Position numbers and translations under genes: made by a program. 64,000 bases of DNA, from assembly GCA_910578515.1 (NCBI GenBank), contig CAJTQR010000001.1:124001-188000 (forward strand), in the 5' to 3' direction. The DNA is from an uncultured Duncaniella sp. Its GTDB lineage: Bacteria; Bacteroidota; Bacteroidia; Bacteroidales; Muribaculaceae. The notes beneath the pieces are model-generated. The model was not told the DNA's origin and ran no database searches. It worked only from the letters and a program-made list of their open reading frames with translations. Below, piece by piece: positions 1-8,026 of this stretch (position 1 is its first letter; each line of letters begins with the position of its first letter).

Positions 1-737
1 TAGGCACTGCTACATTTACTACCGGTCCTGGGAACTTGAAACGTTTTAATATGTTCAACAGTGCTGTGATTAGGGGTGAGGCTGCCAAGGGGTATAGTTC
101 TGGCGAGGCGATGGCTGCAATAGAAAATATCGTGAAGCAACATTTGCCTGATAATATCGGTGTGGAATGGAGTGGTCTATCTTACCAACAGAAACAAGCC
201 GGTGGCAAGACCGGAATGGTCATGGCTTTGGTATTGATATTTGTATTCCTATTCTTGGCTGCTCTCTATGAGAGTTGGAGTGTGCCTGTTGCGGTAATAC
301 TGTCTCTGCCGGTAGCTGCTTTAGGCGCTTATCTTGGGGCATGGGCTTGCGGATTGGAAAATGATATTTATTTTCAGATAGGTCTGGTAATGCTTTTAGG
401 TATGGCAGCTAAAAATGCAATCTTGATTGTTGGGTTTGCTAAAAAGCAGGCAGACCTGGGTGTAAGTGCGCTTGAATCTGCACTTTATGCCTCTAAACTG
501 CGTTTCCGCCCTATTCTCATGACTTCATTGGCTTTTATTCTAGGTATGTTACCGTTGGTGATTGCATCCGGTCCAGGTTCAGCGAGTCGACAGGCAATCG
601 GCACAGGTGTATTCTTTGGCATGATTTTTGCAGTAATATTCGGTGTGCTTCTGGTGCCCTTCTTCTTTGTAATAGTGTACAGAAGCGTTGAGAAATTTTT
701 ACCGTCAAAAAAGAAAAAAGTTATTGCAGCTCAGTGA
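1..737 (+). CDS. RND-family multidrug efflux pump inner-membrane subunit, C-terminal part (5' end outside window)
   Basis: This is the C-terminal quarter of an AcrB/MexB-type resistance-nodulation-division proton antiporter, which exports drugs or lipophilic compounds through a periplasmic adaptor and an outer-membrane channel. The reading frame is open to the left edge (first whole codon at position 3), so the apparent TTG start at 36 is internal. Visible are the end of a porter subdomain, then five or six hydrophobic segments. The family motif AKNAILIV lies in the block around positions 405-430, and PILMTSLAFILGMLPL at about 510-560. The basic tail KKKK ends the protein. The stop codon is immediately followed by the outer-membrane channel gene, as in normal pump operons; the adaptor gene must lie upstream. 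Substrate cannot be told. Confidence 0.93.
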   Translation, partial: GTATFTTGPGNLKRFNMFNSAVIRGEAAKGYSSGEAMAAIENIVKQHLPDNIGVEWSGLSYQQKQAGGKTGMVMALVLIFVFLFLAALYESWSVPVAVILSLPVAALGAYLGAWACGLENDIYFQIGLVMLLGMAAKNAILIVGFAKKQADLGVSALESALYASKLRFRPILMTSLAFILGMLPLVIASGPGSASRQAIGTGVFFGMIFAVIFGVLLVPFFFVIVYRSVEKFLPSKKKKVIAAQ

Positions 738-763
738 TTAATTATCTTAATTTCCGGAAAAAC

Positions 764-2149
764 ATGACAAGATTAAATATTAAATTCCCAGGTGTAGTAT
801 TGATAGTCCTACTGTCTCTTTCGTTAGGAGCATGTAAGCTGGGACAGAAATATTCACGTCCTGAAGTATACCTCCCTCAGAAATTCCAGCAGGAAAATAG
901 TACTGATACTTTTTCAATTGGTGATATGAAGTGGTGGGATATATATACAGATACTACCCTTCAGTCTCTTATCCGTGTTACCCTTAAAAACAATAAGGAG
1001 CTAAAGATAGCCGAAGCTAAGGTTAAGGAAATGGCAGCGCGCAAGCGTGTTGATACAGCCAATCTGTTCCCGCAGATTATGGGAAACGCCTATACACAGA
1101 AGGAAGCTCTGAACTATGGAGGTGACAATTATAAAAATGACCCTGAAATTGGAATCAAGGCTGCAATCAGTTGGGAAGTGGACCTTTGGGGCAACTTACG
1201 ATGGGCGAATGACCAGGGTAAGGCAGAGGTGCTTCAGAGTATAGAGAACCAGAGGGCTGTAACAATCAGTCTAATTGCACGTGTGGCACAGGATTATTTT
1301 GAACTTGTCGCTCTGGATAATGAACTATCCATTGTGAAGCAGACTCTAAAAGCACGTGAAGAAGGAGTGCGCCTTGCCAAGCTTCGTTTCGAGGGTGGTT
1401 TGACATCGGAAACTTCCTACCAGCAGGCTCAGGTGGAATATGCACGTACGGCTACTCATATACCGGTACTTGAACGTGATATAGCTATGATGGAAAACGA
1501 AATAGCTTATCTTACTGGAGATTTGAATTTCAAGGTTAAACGTACTGAAATATCTGAGGATTTGGTAGGCGTTACAACCCTTCCGGTTGGACTTCCGTCC
1601 ACTTTACTTGAGCGTCGTCCGGATGTTAAGGCTGCCGAGCAAAAGTTGATAGCTGCTAATGCTGCTGTTGGAGTCGCATATACAAATCGGTTCCCAAGAC
1701 TTACTCTTACAGCGCAGTATGGTGTTGAAAGTGAGGAATTTTCCAATCTTTTCAAATCGCCGATGTATTTTCTTAGTGGGGCTCTGCTTGGACCAATCTT
1801 TGACATGGGACGTCGTCAAAGTGCCTACCGTGCGCAGCAGCATGTATTTGAGCAGGAATGCTATAACTATGAAAAAACAGTGATGAATGCTTTTACCGAG
1901 ACTCGTAATGCCATCATCGCATTTAATAAAACGAAAGCTATTTATGAGTCTGTGGCACAGTTGGAAAAATCCTCCAAGGCTACAGTGGAGCTTGCACAGC
2001 TACAGTATATAAATGGTGTGATTGGGTATATTGATGTACTTGATGCCCAGCGTAGTTATTTTGATGCTCAGGTTGGTTTGAGTAATGCTGTCCGCGATAA
2101 ACAGCTTGCTCTTGTTAGGCTTTACAAGGCGTTGGGGGGCGGTTGGTAA
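764..2149 (+). CDS. Outer-membrane efflux channel lipoprotein (OprM/NodT/TolC family)
   Basis: A 461-residue outer-membrane factor that forms the exit duct for the RND pump encoded just upstream. The N-terminus has a hydrophobic signal ending in a lipobox LGAC, so Cys24 should be lipidated. Two repeated OEP domains follow; LLERRPDVKAAEQKL near the middle is the usual hallmark of the NodT subfamily. The frame could open earlier at a GTG at 734 overlapping the pump stop codon, but the ATG at 764 places the signal peptide correctly, so it is chosen. A strong terminator follows directly, so pump and channel form the end of one transcription unit. Confidence 0.93.
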   Translation: MTRLNIKFPGVVLIVLLSLSLGACKLGQKYSRPEVYLPQKFQQENSTDTFSIGDMKWWDIYTDTTLQSLIRVTLKNNKELKIAEAKVKEMAARKRVDTANLFPQIMGNAYTQKEALNYGGDNYKNDPEIGIKAAISWEVDLWGNLRWANDQGKAEVLQSIENQRAVTISLIARVAQDYFELVALDNELSIVKQTLKAREEGVRLAKLRFEGGLTSETSYQQAQVEYARTATHIPVLERDIAMMENEIAYLTGDLNFKVKRTEISEDLVGVTTLPVGLPSTLLERRPDVKAAEQKLIAANAAVGVAYTNRFPRLTLTAQYGVESEEFSNLFKSPMYFLSGALLGPIFDMGRRQSAYRAQQHVFEQECYNYEKTVMNAFTETRNAIIAFNKTKAIYESVAQLEKSSKATVELAQLQYINGVIGYIDVLDAQRSYFDAQVGLSNAVRDKQLALVRLYKALGGGW

Positions 2150-2164
2150 TTCCCTATTCCTTAT

Positions 2165-2201
2165 AAAAAATCCCACAATTCACCGAATTGTGGGATTTTT
2201 T
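2165..2201 (+). terminator. Rho-independent terminator after efflux operon
   Basis: A perfect 17-bp inverted repeat (arms 2165-2181 and 2185-2201) with a 3-base loop. It has an A-rich 5' arm and T-rich 3' arm, so it can work in either direction. It ends the RND/OMF transcription unit. Confidence 0.9.
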
Positions 2202-2244
2202 ATCTCTATTGGATAAATTTCGTTAATTATTCATTGTTTTTATG

Positions 2245-2252
2245 TAAATTTG
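2245..2252 (+). promoter_or_regulatory. Putative -7 element of the steroid-reductase operon
   Basis: TAAATTTG matches the Bacteroidota -7 consensus TAnnTTTG, 17 bp before the ATG at 2269 and just after the preceding terminator. The -33 region is only weakly matched (GTTAAT about 20 bp upstream). Confidence 0.5.
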
Positions 2253-2268
2253 TCGCTTAATCAATGGC

Positions 2269-3045
2269 ATGGAAATGATGTATATAGATGCTTTTAATAT
2301 GTTTTTAATTGCTATGGCTGTTACAGCAGTTATAGTATTTGTAGCATTACAATATGTTGAGGCGGGTTATGGTATGATGTATACGAAAAAATGGGGCACT
2401 ACTGTCAACAACCGTATAGGATGGGTGCTTATGGAGGCTCCGGTGTTTGTTGTCATGACTATTTTATGGTGGTATTCTTCCCGCCGTACCGAGACTGCCC
2501 CGTTAGTCATGTTTCTGTTGTTTCAGCTTCACTATTTTCAACGTTCATTCATATTTCCGTTATTGATACGGACAAAAGGTAGAATGCCATTGAGTATTAT
2601 TGTAATGGGTGTCATATTCAATGTCCTCAACGCATTTATGCAGGGAGGATGGATATTCTATATATCGGCTGCCAATCGTTATCCTGCCTCATGGTTGCTT
2701 TCGCCGCAATTTATTATTGGAATCCTGATATTCTTTGCCGGGATGGGTATAAATATTCATAGTGATGCTGTGATTAGGGATCTTCGCCAACCTGGTGATA
2801 CAAGGCATTATTTGCCACGAAAGGGCATGTTTCGTTATGTCACTTCTGCAAATTATTTAGGGGAATTTATAGAATGGACTGGTTTTGCCATACTTACATG
2901 GTCATGGGCTGGAGCTGTGTTTGCTTTGTGGACATTTGCTAACCTTGCTCCGAGAGCTGCAAAAATCTATAAGCGTTATTCCCGTGAGTTTGGAGCGGAA
3001 TTTGTGAATGCGAATCTCAAGCGAATTATTCCTTTCGTGTATTAA
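2269..3045 (+). CDS. 3-oxo-5-alpha-steroid 4-dehydrogenase (SRD5A-type 5-alpha-reductase)
   Basis: An integral membrane NADPH-dependent reductase of the steroid 5-alpha-reductase family, which reduces the delta-4 double bond of 3-oxo-steroids to the A/B-trans (5-alpha) product. The 258 residues contain six or seven hydrophobic segments. They keep the family landmarks: LMEAP with Glu56 (matching the catalytic Glu57 of human SRD5A2), LHYFQRSFI with Tyr89 (matching Tyr91), GMGINIHSD at 158-166, NYLGEFIEW at 195-203, and the C-terminal NLAPRA...IIPF block. Length equals that of human SRD5A2 (254). It opens a four-gene operon whose next gene (27 bp downstream) is an ene-reductase flavoprotein. In gut Bacteroidales this pairing is known for 3-oxo-delta-4 bile acids, so bile acids or host steroids are the inferred substrates. 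The family is near certain; the substrate is inference. Confidence 0.92.
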   Translation: MEMMYIDAFNMFLIAMAVTAVIVFVALQYVEAGYGMMYTKKWGTTVNNRIGWVLMEAPVFVVMTILWWYSSRRTETAPLVMFLLFQLHYFQRSFIFPLLIRTKGRMPLSIIVMGVIFNVLNAFMQGGWIFYISAANRYPASWLLSPQFIIGILIFFAGMGINIHSDAVIRDLRQPGDTRHYLPRKGMFRYVTSANYLGEFIEWTGFAILTWSWAGAVFALWTFANLAPRAAKIYKRYSREFGAEFVNANLKRIIPFVY

Positions 3046-3072
3046 TCTAACATTAAAAATAGCTCTTATCTC

Positions 3073-4308
3073 ATGAAATACTCAGACTCAATATTGTTTA
3101 CACCTGCATCAATAGGCCCAGTCACATTGCGTAACCGCACCATCCGTTCGGCAGCTTTTGAAGGGATGTGCCCAAACAATAGCCCTTCGCAGATGCTTAA
3201 GGATTATCACATGTCAGTAGCAGAAGGTGGAGTCGGCATGACCACTATAGCCTATGCATCAGTCACGCGAAACGGATTGTCCTTCCCCCGCCAATTGTGG
3301 ATGCGACCAGAGATAGTGCCCTCGATGCGCGATATAACAAATGCAATTCATAGTACTGGCGCGAAAGTGTCGATTCAATTGGGGCATTGTGGCAATATGT
3401 CCCATAAATCTACTGCGGGAGAGACACCTATATCTGCATCAGGAAGGTTCAATATATATTCACCTACACCTGTACGGCGCATGCGTGATGATGAGATTAT
3501 AGCGATGTCGAAGTCATTTGGTGATGCTGTTCGGCTTGCTCGTGACTGCGGAATGGATTGTGTGGAAATACACGCAGGTCACGGTTACCTCATAAGCCAG
3601 TTTCTTTCTCCCTATACCAATCATCGTCGTGACAGGTGGGGCGGCTCCCTCGACAACCGTATGCGCTTTATGCGTTTGTGTATGGAAGAGGTGATGAAAG
3701 CCGCCGGAAGTGACCTCGGTGTGGTAGTCAAAACCAATATGCGGGATGGTTTCAAGGGTGGTATCGAGATTGATGATGCTTTGGTGATAGCCCGGGAGCT
3801 GGAACAATTAGGAGCGCATGCGTTGGTGCTTAGTGGTGGTTTTGTAAGTAAGGCACCTATGTATGTGATGAGAGGAGAGATGCCTATTGGGGCATTGACT
3901 CATTACATGGATTGTTGGTGGTTGAAATATGGTGTCAAAATGTTTGGACGGATGATGATTCCTACGGTTCCATATAAAGAGTGTTATTTCCTTGATGATG
4001 CCAAAATTTTTAGAAAGGAATTAAACCTACCGTTGATTTATGTTGGTGGTGCATCAACCCGTGAGTCAATCGAAACTGTGCTGGGTGAGGGCTTTGAGTT
4101 TGTACAAATGGCGAGAGCTCTTTTGTCAATGCCTGATTTTGTAAATAGAATGCGCGATGGATTGGAGTCATCAGGATGTGAGCATGTGAATTATTGTATA
4201 GGTCGTATGTATTCACGTGAGATGGCATGTCATAAATGTGTGAAGGACCTTCCGGCTTCGTTAAGCAAGGAAGTGAAACGAATCAAAGAACGTTCTAAAC
4301 ATATATAG
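3073..4308 (+). CDS. Old-yellow-enzyme family NAD(P)H:flavin oxidoreductase, candidate steroid 5-beta-reductase (5BR/BaiCD-like)
   Basis: A 411-residue FMN-binding TIM-barrel ene-reductase. The OYE signature IHAGHGYLISQFLSPYTN lies at about 166-183, followed by RWGGSLDNRMRF (188-199), and the phosphate-binding end YVGGAST at about 323-329. Bile-acid enzymes BaiCD and BaiH are about 640-670 residues with a C-terminal FAD/NAD domain; this protein stops after the barrel. Its tail has four cysteines (369, 375, 386, 389) where the larger relatives bind a 4Fe-4S cluster, but the spacing C-x5-C-x10-C-x2-C is unusual. Its stop codon abuts the ATG of the next gene. Position directly after a 5-alpha-reductase suggests the alternative A/B-cis reduction of the same 3-oxo-delta-4 substrate. 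Other enone substrates cannot be excluded. Confidence 0.85.
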   Translation: MKYSDSILFTPASIGPVTLRNRTIRSAAFEGMCPNNSPSQMLKDYHMSVAEGGVGMTTIAYASVTRNGLSFPRQLWMRPEIVPSMRDITNAIHSTGAKVSIQLGHCGNMSHKSTAGETPISASGRFNIYSPTPVRRMRDDEIIAMSKSFGDAVRLARDCGMDCVEIHAGHGYLISQFLSPYTNHRRDRWGGSLDNRMRFMRLCMEEVMKAAGSDLGVVVKTNMRDGFKGGIEIDDALVIARELEQLGAHALVLSGGFVSKAPMYVMRGEMPIGALTHYMDCWWLKYGVKMFGRMMIPTVPYKECYFLDDAKIFRKELNLPLIYVGGASTRESIETVLGEGFEFVQMARALLSMPDFVNRMRDGLESSGCEHVNYCIGRMYSREMACHKCVKDLPASLSKEVKRIKERSKHI

Positions 4309-5112
4309 ATGAAGCGTCAATCTGATTTTCATGGATGCTGGGCTTTGGTTACAGGTGCATCCTCAGGGATTGGTTTGGAATTTTGCCGTGCTCTGGCAGC
4401 AGATGGTTGGAATCTTATTATGGTGAGTAATCAGCCTGAGGAACTTTCGAATGTTTCAAATGCTTTACATGGTGAATATGGCGTGAAGGTACTTTCCATT
4501 AACCAGAATCTGGCAGCCGTTGATGCCGTGGAAGGTTTGCTTTCAACGCTTAAGAAAAATGATATTACCCCAAAACTTCTAATCAATAATGCAGGAATTT
4601 TTGATTTCAAGGCGGTAGAAAATATCTCATCTTCAAGAATTGATGCATATGTAGATTTACATATCCGCACTGTAACACATCTGACCAGAGAGATTGGAGC
4701 GCTGATGAGCAAAAAGGAAGGTGGATATATATTGAATATGTCGTCTATGTCATGTTGGATGCCGATGCCTGGAATTGCAATGTATTCCGCGTCTAAAGCA
4801 TATATTCGTGCTTTTTCGAGAGCATATCGTGTAGAGATGAAGCATCATGGTGTTTCGGTCACAGTGGCATGTCCAGGCGGAATAGCTACCAATCTGTTTG
4901 GTTTGCCGTTAAAGTTACAGCAACTTGGGGTGCGGTTGGGAGCTTTGACGACACCACAGAAATTTGTTAGAAACGCTTTGAAAAGAACGTTTAAGGGTAG
5001 AGCTCAATACATAAATGGAGTTATAAATCGATTGTCAATAGTTTTTGTAGCTTCCCTACCCGAGTGGGCGAGATTGAAACTTAAGACGAAGCTGCTGGAT
5101 AGATTTAATTGA
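4309..5112 (+). CDS. Short-chain dehydrogenase/reductase, candidate 3-hydroxysteroid dehydrogenase (first of pair)
   Basis: A 267-residue classical SDR with a Rossmann cofactor motif TGASSGIG at 15-22, NNAG at 93-96, catalytic Ser145/Ser146 and YSASK at 159-163 (Tyr159, Lys163), followed by PGGIAT at 189-194. The C-terminal extension (about 215-267) resembles 17-beta-HSD/3-ketoacyl reductase-like SDRs. The ATG directly follows the stop of the flavoprotein gene, so translation is probably coupled. Within a 5-alpha/5-beta-reductase operon the expected role is reversible oxidoreduction of a sterol hydroxyl, for example 3-oxo to 3-beta-hydroxy. The exact position and stereochemistry cannot be read from sequence. 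Confidence 0.85.
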   Translation: MKRQSDFHGCWALVTGASSGIGLEFCRALAADGWNLIMVSNQPEELSNVSNALHGEYGVKVLSINQNLAAVDAVEGLLSTLKKNDITPKLLINNAGIFDFKAVENISSSRIDAYVDLHIRTVTHLTREIGALMSKKEGGYILNMSSMSCWMPMPGIAMYSASKAYIRAFSRAYRVEMKHHGVSVTVACPGGIATNLFGLPLKLQQLGVRLGALTTPQKFVRNALKRTFKGRAQYINGVINRLSIVFVASLPEWARLKLKTKLLDRFN

Positions 5113-5114
5113 TT

Positions 5115-5939
5115 ATGAAAAGCAAAGAAGGGGGTACATACATAGTTACCGGTGCTACTGGAGGTATTGGTAAGGCGTTGGTTGCAGGCTTGGTGACTCG
5201 TAAAGTTGACAGGATAGTACTTGCTTGCAGAAATGTGATGCGTGCAGAAGAGATAGTTGGCGCTTATAGAAATGTAACGACGGAATTGTGTGTCATTGAA
5301 CTTGATTTGGAATCATTTGAATCTGTCCGACGTTTTGCATCTGAAATACAGAGTAACCGCTACAGATTGAATGGTCTGATAAACAATGCAGGGACAATGC
5401 CGGGAAGAGTGCGGATTACACAAGATGGATATGAGTCTGCAACACAGACAAATTTTTTGTCTACAATGTTGCTTACCGAATTGCTTGTGCCATTTTTTGA
5501 CAGAAATTCTTCTGTAGTATTTACTACATCTATGACACGTAGATTAGCTTCATTCCATGATAATTGGGATGAGATATCAAGATGTCATCACAATCGTTTT
5601 GTGACATATGGACGCAGTAAAAAGATGCTGACCGCCTACGCAGCCATGCTTTCTGAGAACTTGAAATCAAAAGGTATAAATGTGAATTGTTCCGACCCTT
5701 GGATAGTTGATTCAGGGATAATAAGCATGGGTAATAAAGTGATTGATGCCATGAGTAGTGCGCTGTTTCGTCCGTTGATTTATACGCCTGTTCAGGGAGC
5801 ACAGTCTGCTTTTAACGCTTTGGATTCAAAAGAGACGGGGCTGATTTTCACTCGACACAAATCCAAGCCTATTCCTTACGAATACAGTGAAGAGAATGTA
5901 AGAAAGATTATAAAAAAAGCTATCTTTGACCTTTCATAA
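5115..5939 (+). CDS. Short-chain dehydrogenase/reductase, retinol-dehydrogenase-like (second of pair)
   Basis: A 274-residue SDR with TGATGGIG at 12-19, NNAG at 90-93, Ser139 and a YGRSK catalytic pair (Tyr165, Lys169). The layout resembles the retinol dehydrogenase / WWOX / protochlorophyllide reductase branch, distinct from the preceding SDR, so this is not a recent duplicate. The TTG at 5109 overlaps the previous stop; the ATG at 5115, two bases after that stop, is taken as the start. It closes the putative steroid operon. It may act on a different hydroxyl or with the opposite stereochemistry to its neighbour; this is inference from context only. Confidence 0.83.
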   Translation: MKSKEGGTYIVTGATGGIGKALVAGLVTRKVDRIVLACRNVMRAEEIVGAYRNVTTELCVIELDLESFESVRRFASEIQSNRYRLNGLINNAGTMPGRVRITQDGYESATQTNFLSTMLLTELLVPFFDRNSSVVFTTSMTRRLASFHDNWDEISRCHHNRFVTYGRSKKMLTAYAAMLSENLKSKGINVNCSDPWIVDSGIISMGNKVIDAMSSALFRPLIYTPVQGAQSAFNALDSKETGLIFTRHKSKPIPYEYSEENVRKIIKKAIFDLS

Positions 5940-5990
5940 AAGTAATCAGGTGATACATAAGTTTTTTATGGATATTTGAAGGAATTTGTG

Positions 5991-5998
5991 TAATTTTG
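5991..5998 (+). promoter_or_regulatory. -7 promoter element for wzi-like gene
   Basis: TAATTTTG followed by CA is a full match to the Bacteroidota -7 box, 30 bp before the ATG at 6029. It overlaps an in-frame TTG at 5996, which argues that translation starts at 6029. The -33 region about 20 bp upstream is poorly conserved. Confidence 0.65.
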
Positions 5999-6028
5999 CA
6001 ATATACAAATCTTGGCACACCTGTAATT

Positions 6029-7549
6029 ATGAAGAAAACGTCGAAAATATTATGCTTTATATCGATGATGTTGACCACCATGTCAGCATGGTGTGCCTAT
6101 CCTCTGAACTATGAGGTATCAATGACTTTGGGGGGTGGAAAAGGTGAGTTTGCGCCTTATTACATTTCGTCATTACGTCATGGTAAGATTTCGCAGCAGT
6201 ATAACGCCCAAATAGAGGGCATAGTCTGGAAGCCACTTGATGCCGGAAGTAGGTTCAGCTACGGTTTTGGTATTGACTTGATAGGTGGATATGCATCGAA
6301 TGTTGAGTATGGAAGGTATGATTCACAGACAGGATGGTATAAACATTCGGTAAACCCTTCAACAGGGTGGATTCAGCAATTATACGGAGAGATAAAATAT
6401 CGTTCAATCCATATTGAGGCTGGTTTGAAGGAATACGAATCAGCACTATTAAATCAGCGTTTGACAAGTGGAGACCTTATAGAAAGCGGAAATGCTCGAC
6501 CTATCCCACAGGTAAGGATAGGGCTTATAGATTTTCAGGATATTCCTTTTACCTCTGGATGGGTCCAGATTCAGGGTGAAGTGGGATATGGGAAATATAC
6601 TGATTTTGGATGGATAGAAAATCATTACAGCTATTATAATGACGCTATAGAGAAAGGTGAGTGGTATAACTACAAGAGGTGTTATTTCCGTACAAATCCA
6701 TCCAAACCATTTTCTATTACATTAGGCATGCAGGCTGTAGCTCAGTTTGGAGGGACACAAAAGTACTATTATAAGGGAGAGTTAACCAGGACCCAAACAT
6801 ATCCTGTCAAATTCAATACTTTTTTTAAAATGCTTATACCTACTCAGGACGGTGGAGAAGGTTTTTATACTGGAGACCATATAGGGGCATGGGATATCCG
6901 GACGCGCTATAAGCTAAAGAATGGTGATAAGCTGTATGCTTATTGTTCATGGTTATGGACAGATGGGTCAGGTATAGGAAAATTAAATGGATGGGATGGT
7001 TTGTGGGGACTGGAGTATAAAGCAGGACGTTGTGGTTTTATTACTGGTGCTCTTGTTGAATATTTTGACTATACTAATCAAAGCGGGCCAATACATTATG
7101 CACCCGGTGACCATCCCGGTGGCACTCTGAATGACCACGCTTCAGGCTCCGATAACTATTATAATAACGGTTTTCACCGTTCGTATGCCAATTATGGTAT
7201 GTCAATAGGTTCACCAGCTTTTATGGCTCCTATTTATAATATCAATGGATTCCCTGCTTTTGTTGCTAATATGATGAGAGGGGTGCATGTCGGTGTTGAA
7301 GGTTCTGTAACTAAAAGCCTTACATATCGCATTAAAGGAGGATATAGAAAAGCATGGGGGACAGGAGCTGTTATTCTTCCTGCTCCGTTGCATTCTACAT
7401 CTGTTATGGTTGAAGGGGAATGGATAGTTAAGGAGATTCCGGGACTTAAGGTGTCAGGACAGATGGCAATAGATAGAGGAACTATGCCTTGTAATGCTTT
7501 TGGTGTGATGGCTACCGTGAAATACGATGGTATATTTAACATTAAGTAG
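6029..7549 (+). CDS. Capsule assembly Wzi-family outer-membrane protein
   Basis: A 506-residue protein with a signal peptide (MKKTSKILCFISMM to about residue 24, cut near AWCA). The rest is rich in alternating aromatic and polar strands, as expected for an outer-membrane beta-barrel. It fits the Wzi family, which in E. coli anchors group 1 capsule to the cell surface; Bacteroidales have several such paralogues, often near surface-glycan genes. The start at 6029 is preferred because a good promoter -7 box covers the upstream TTG. The next gene, a small lipoprotein, starts only 7 bp downstream, suggesting co-transcription. The glycan bound is unknown. Confidence 0.72.
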   Translation: MKKTSKILCFISMMLTTMSAWCAYPLNYEVSMTLGGGKGEFAPYYISSLRHGKISQQYNAQIEGIVWKPLDAGSRFSYGFGIDLIGGYASNVEYGRYDSQTGWYKHSVNPSTGWIQQLYGEIKYRSIHIEAGLKEYESALLNQRLTSGDLIESGNARPIPQVRIGLIDFQDIPFTSGWVQIQGEVGYGKYTDFGWIENHYSYYNDAIEKGEWYNYKRCYFRTNPSKPFSITLGMQAVAQFGGTQKYYYKGELTRTQTYPVKFNTFFKMLIPTQDGGEGFYTGDHIGAWDIRTRYKLKNGDKLYAYCSWLWTDGSGIGKLNGWDGLWGLEYKAGRCGFITGALVEYFDYTNQSGPIHYAPGDHPGGTLNDHASGSDNYYNNGFHRSYANYGMSIGSPAFMAPIYNINGFPAFVANMMRGVHVGVEGSVTKSLTYRIKGGYRKAWGTGAVILPAPLHSTSVMVEGEWIVKEIPGLKVSGQMAIDRGTMPCNAFGVMATVKYDGIFNIK

Positions 7550-7556
7550 AGACAGT

Positions 7557-8012
7557 ATGGTAAGAAGTATTTATATCGGCTCTTTACTCACTCTTTTGCT
7601 CCTTCTTTCTGGGTGCACGAGAAACAATGGTGATATAGGAAACCTTTTTGGTACATGGCGCCTTGAAACTATGACAAAGAATGGTGAGGAAGTTGACCTC
7701 TACAGCAATCTTACAAAAGTTTATACTTGGGCTTTCCAGAGCCATATAGTGAGGATACAGGATATTCGTGACAATATGGATTATGTAAACTATTATGGAA
7801 GCTGGTGCAAAGAGAAAGATGTATTGATATTGGATTTTACATATGAAGATGAGAATGGTAACGGAGAGTACCTCCCGCCTTCGCCTTTGCATCTCAACGC
7901 AGACGGTATAACTCGGCTTGATGTTAATCAGACTTCCTCAAAGGAGATGAAGCTAAGTTATAGGTCAGTGGACGATGTGGAGTATTCGTATTATTTACGT
8001 AAGATTCCTTAA
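7557..8012 (+). CDS. Small lipocalin-like lipoprotein
   Basis: A 151-residue secreted lipoprotein. The signal peptide ends in LLLSGC, so the Cys near residue 20 is the lipidation site. The mature part begins with GNLFGTWRLETM and continues with short beta-strands ending in YYLRKIP, the pattern of the lipocalin-like domains common in Bacteroidales. The ATG at 7557 is chosen over an upstream TTG because it puts the signal peptide at the N-terminus. It lies between the wzi-like gene and the sugar-nucleotide genes and probably belongs to the same transcript. The ligand is not known. Confidence 0.68.
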   Translation: MVRSIYIGSLLTLLLLLSGCTRNNGDIGNLFGTWRLETMTKNGEEVDLYSNLTKVYTWAFQSHIVRIQDIRDNMDYVNYYGSWCKEKDVLILDFTYEDENGNGEYLPPSPLHLNADGITRLDVNQTSSKEMKLSYRSVDDVEYSYYLRKIP

Positions 8013-8026
8013 ATTAAGATTAGGCT

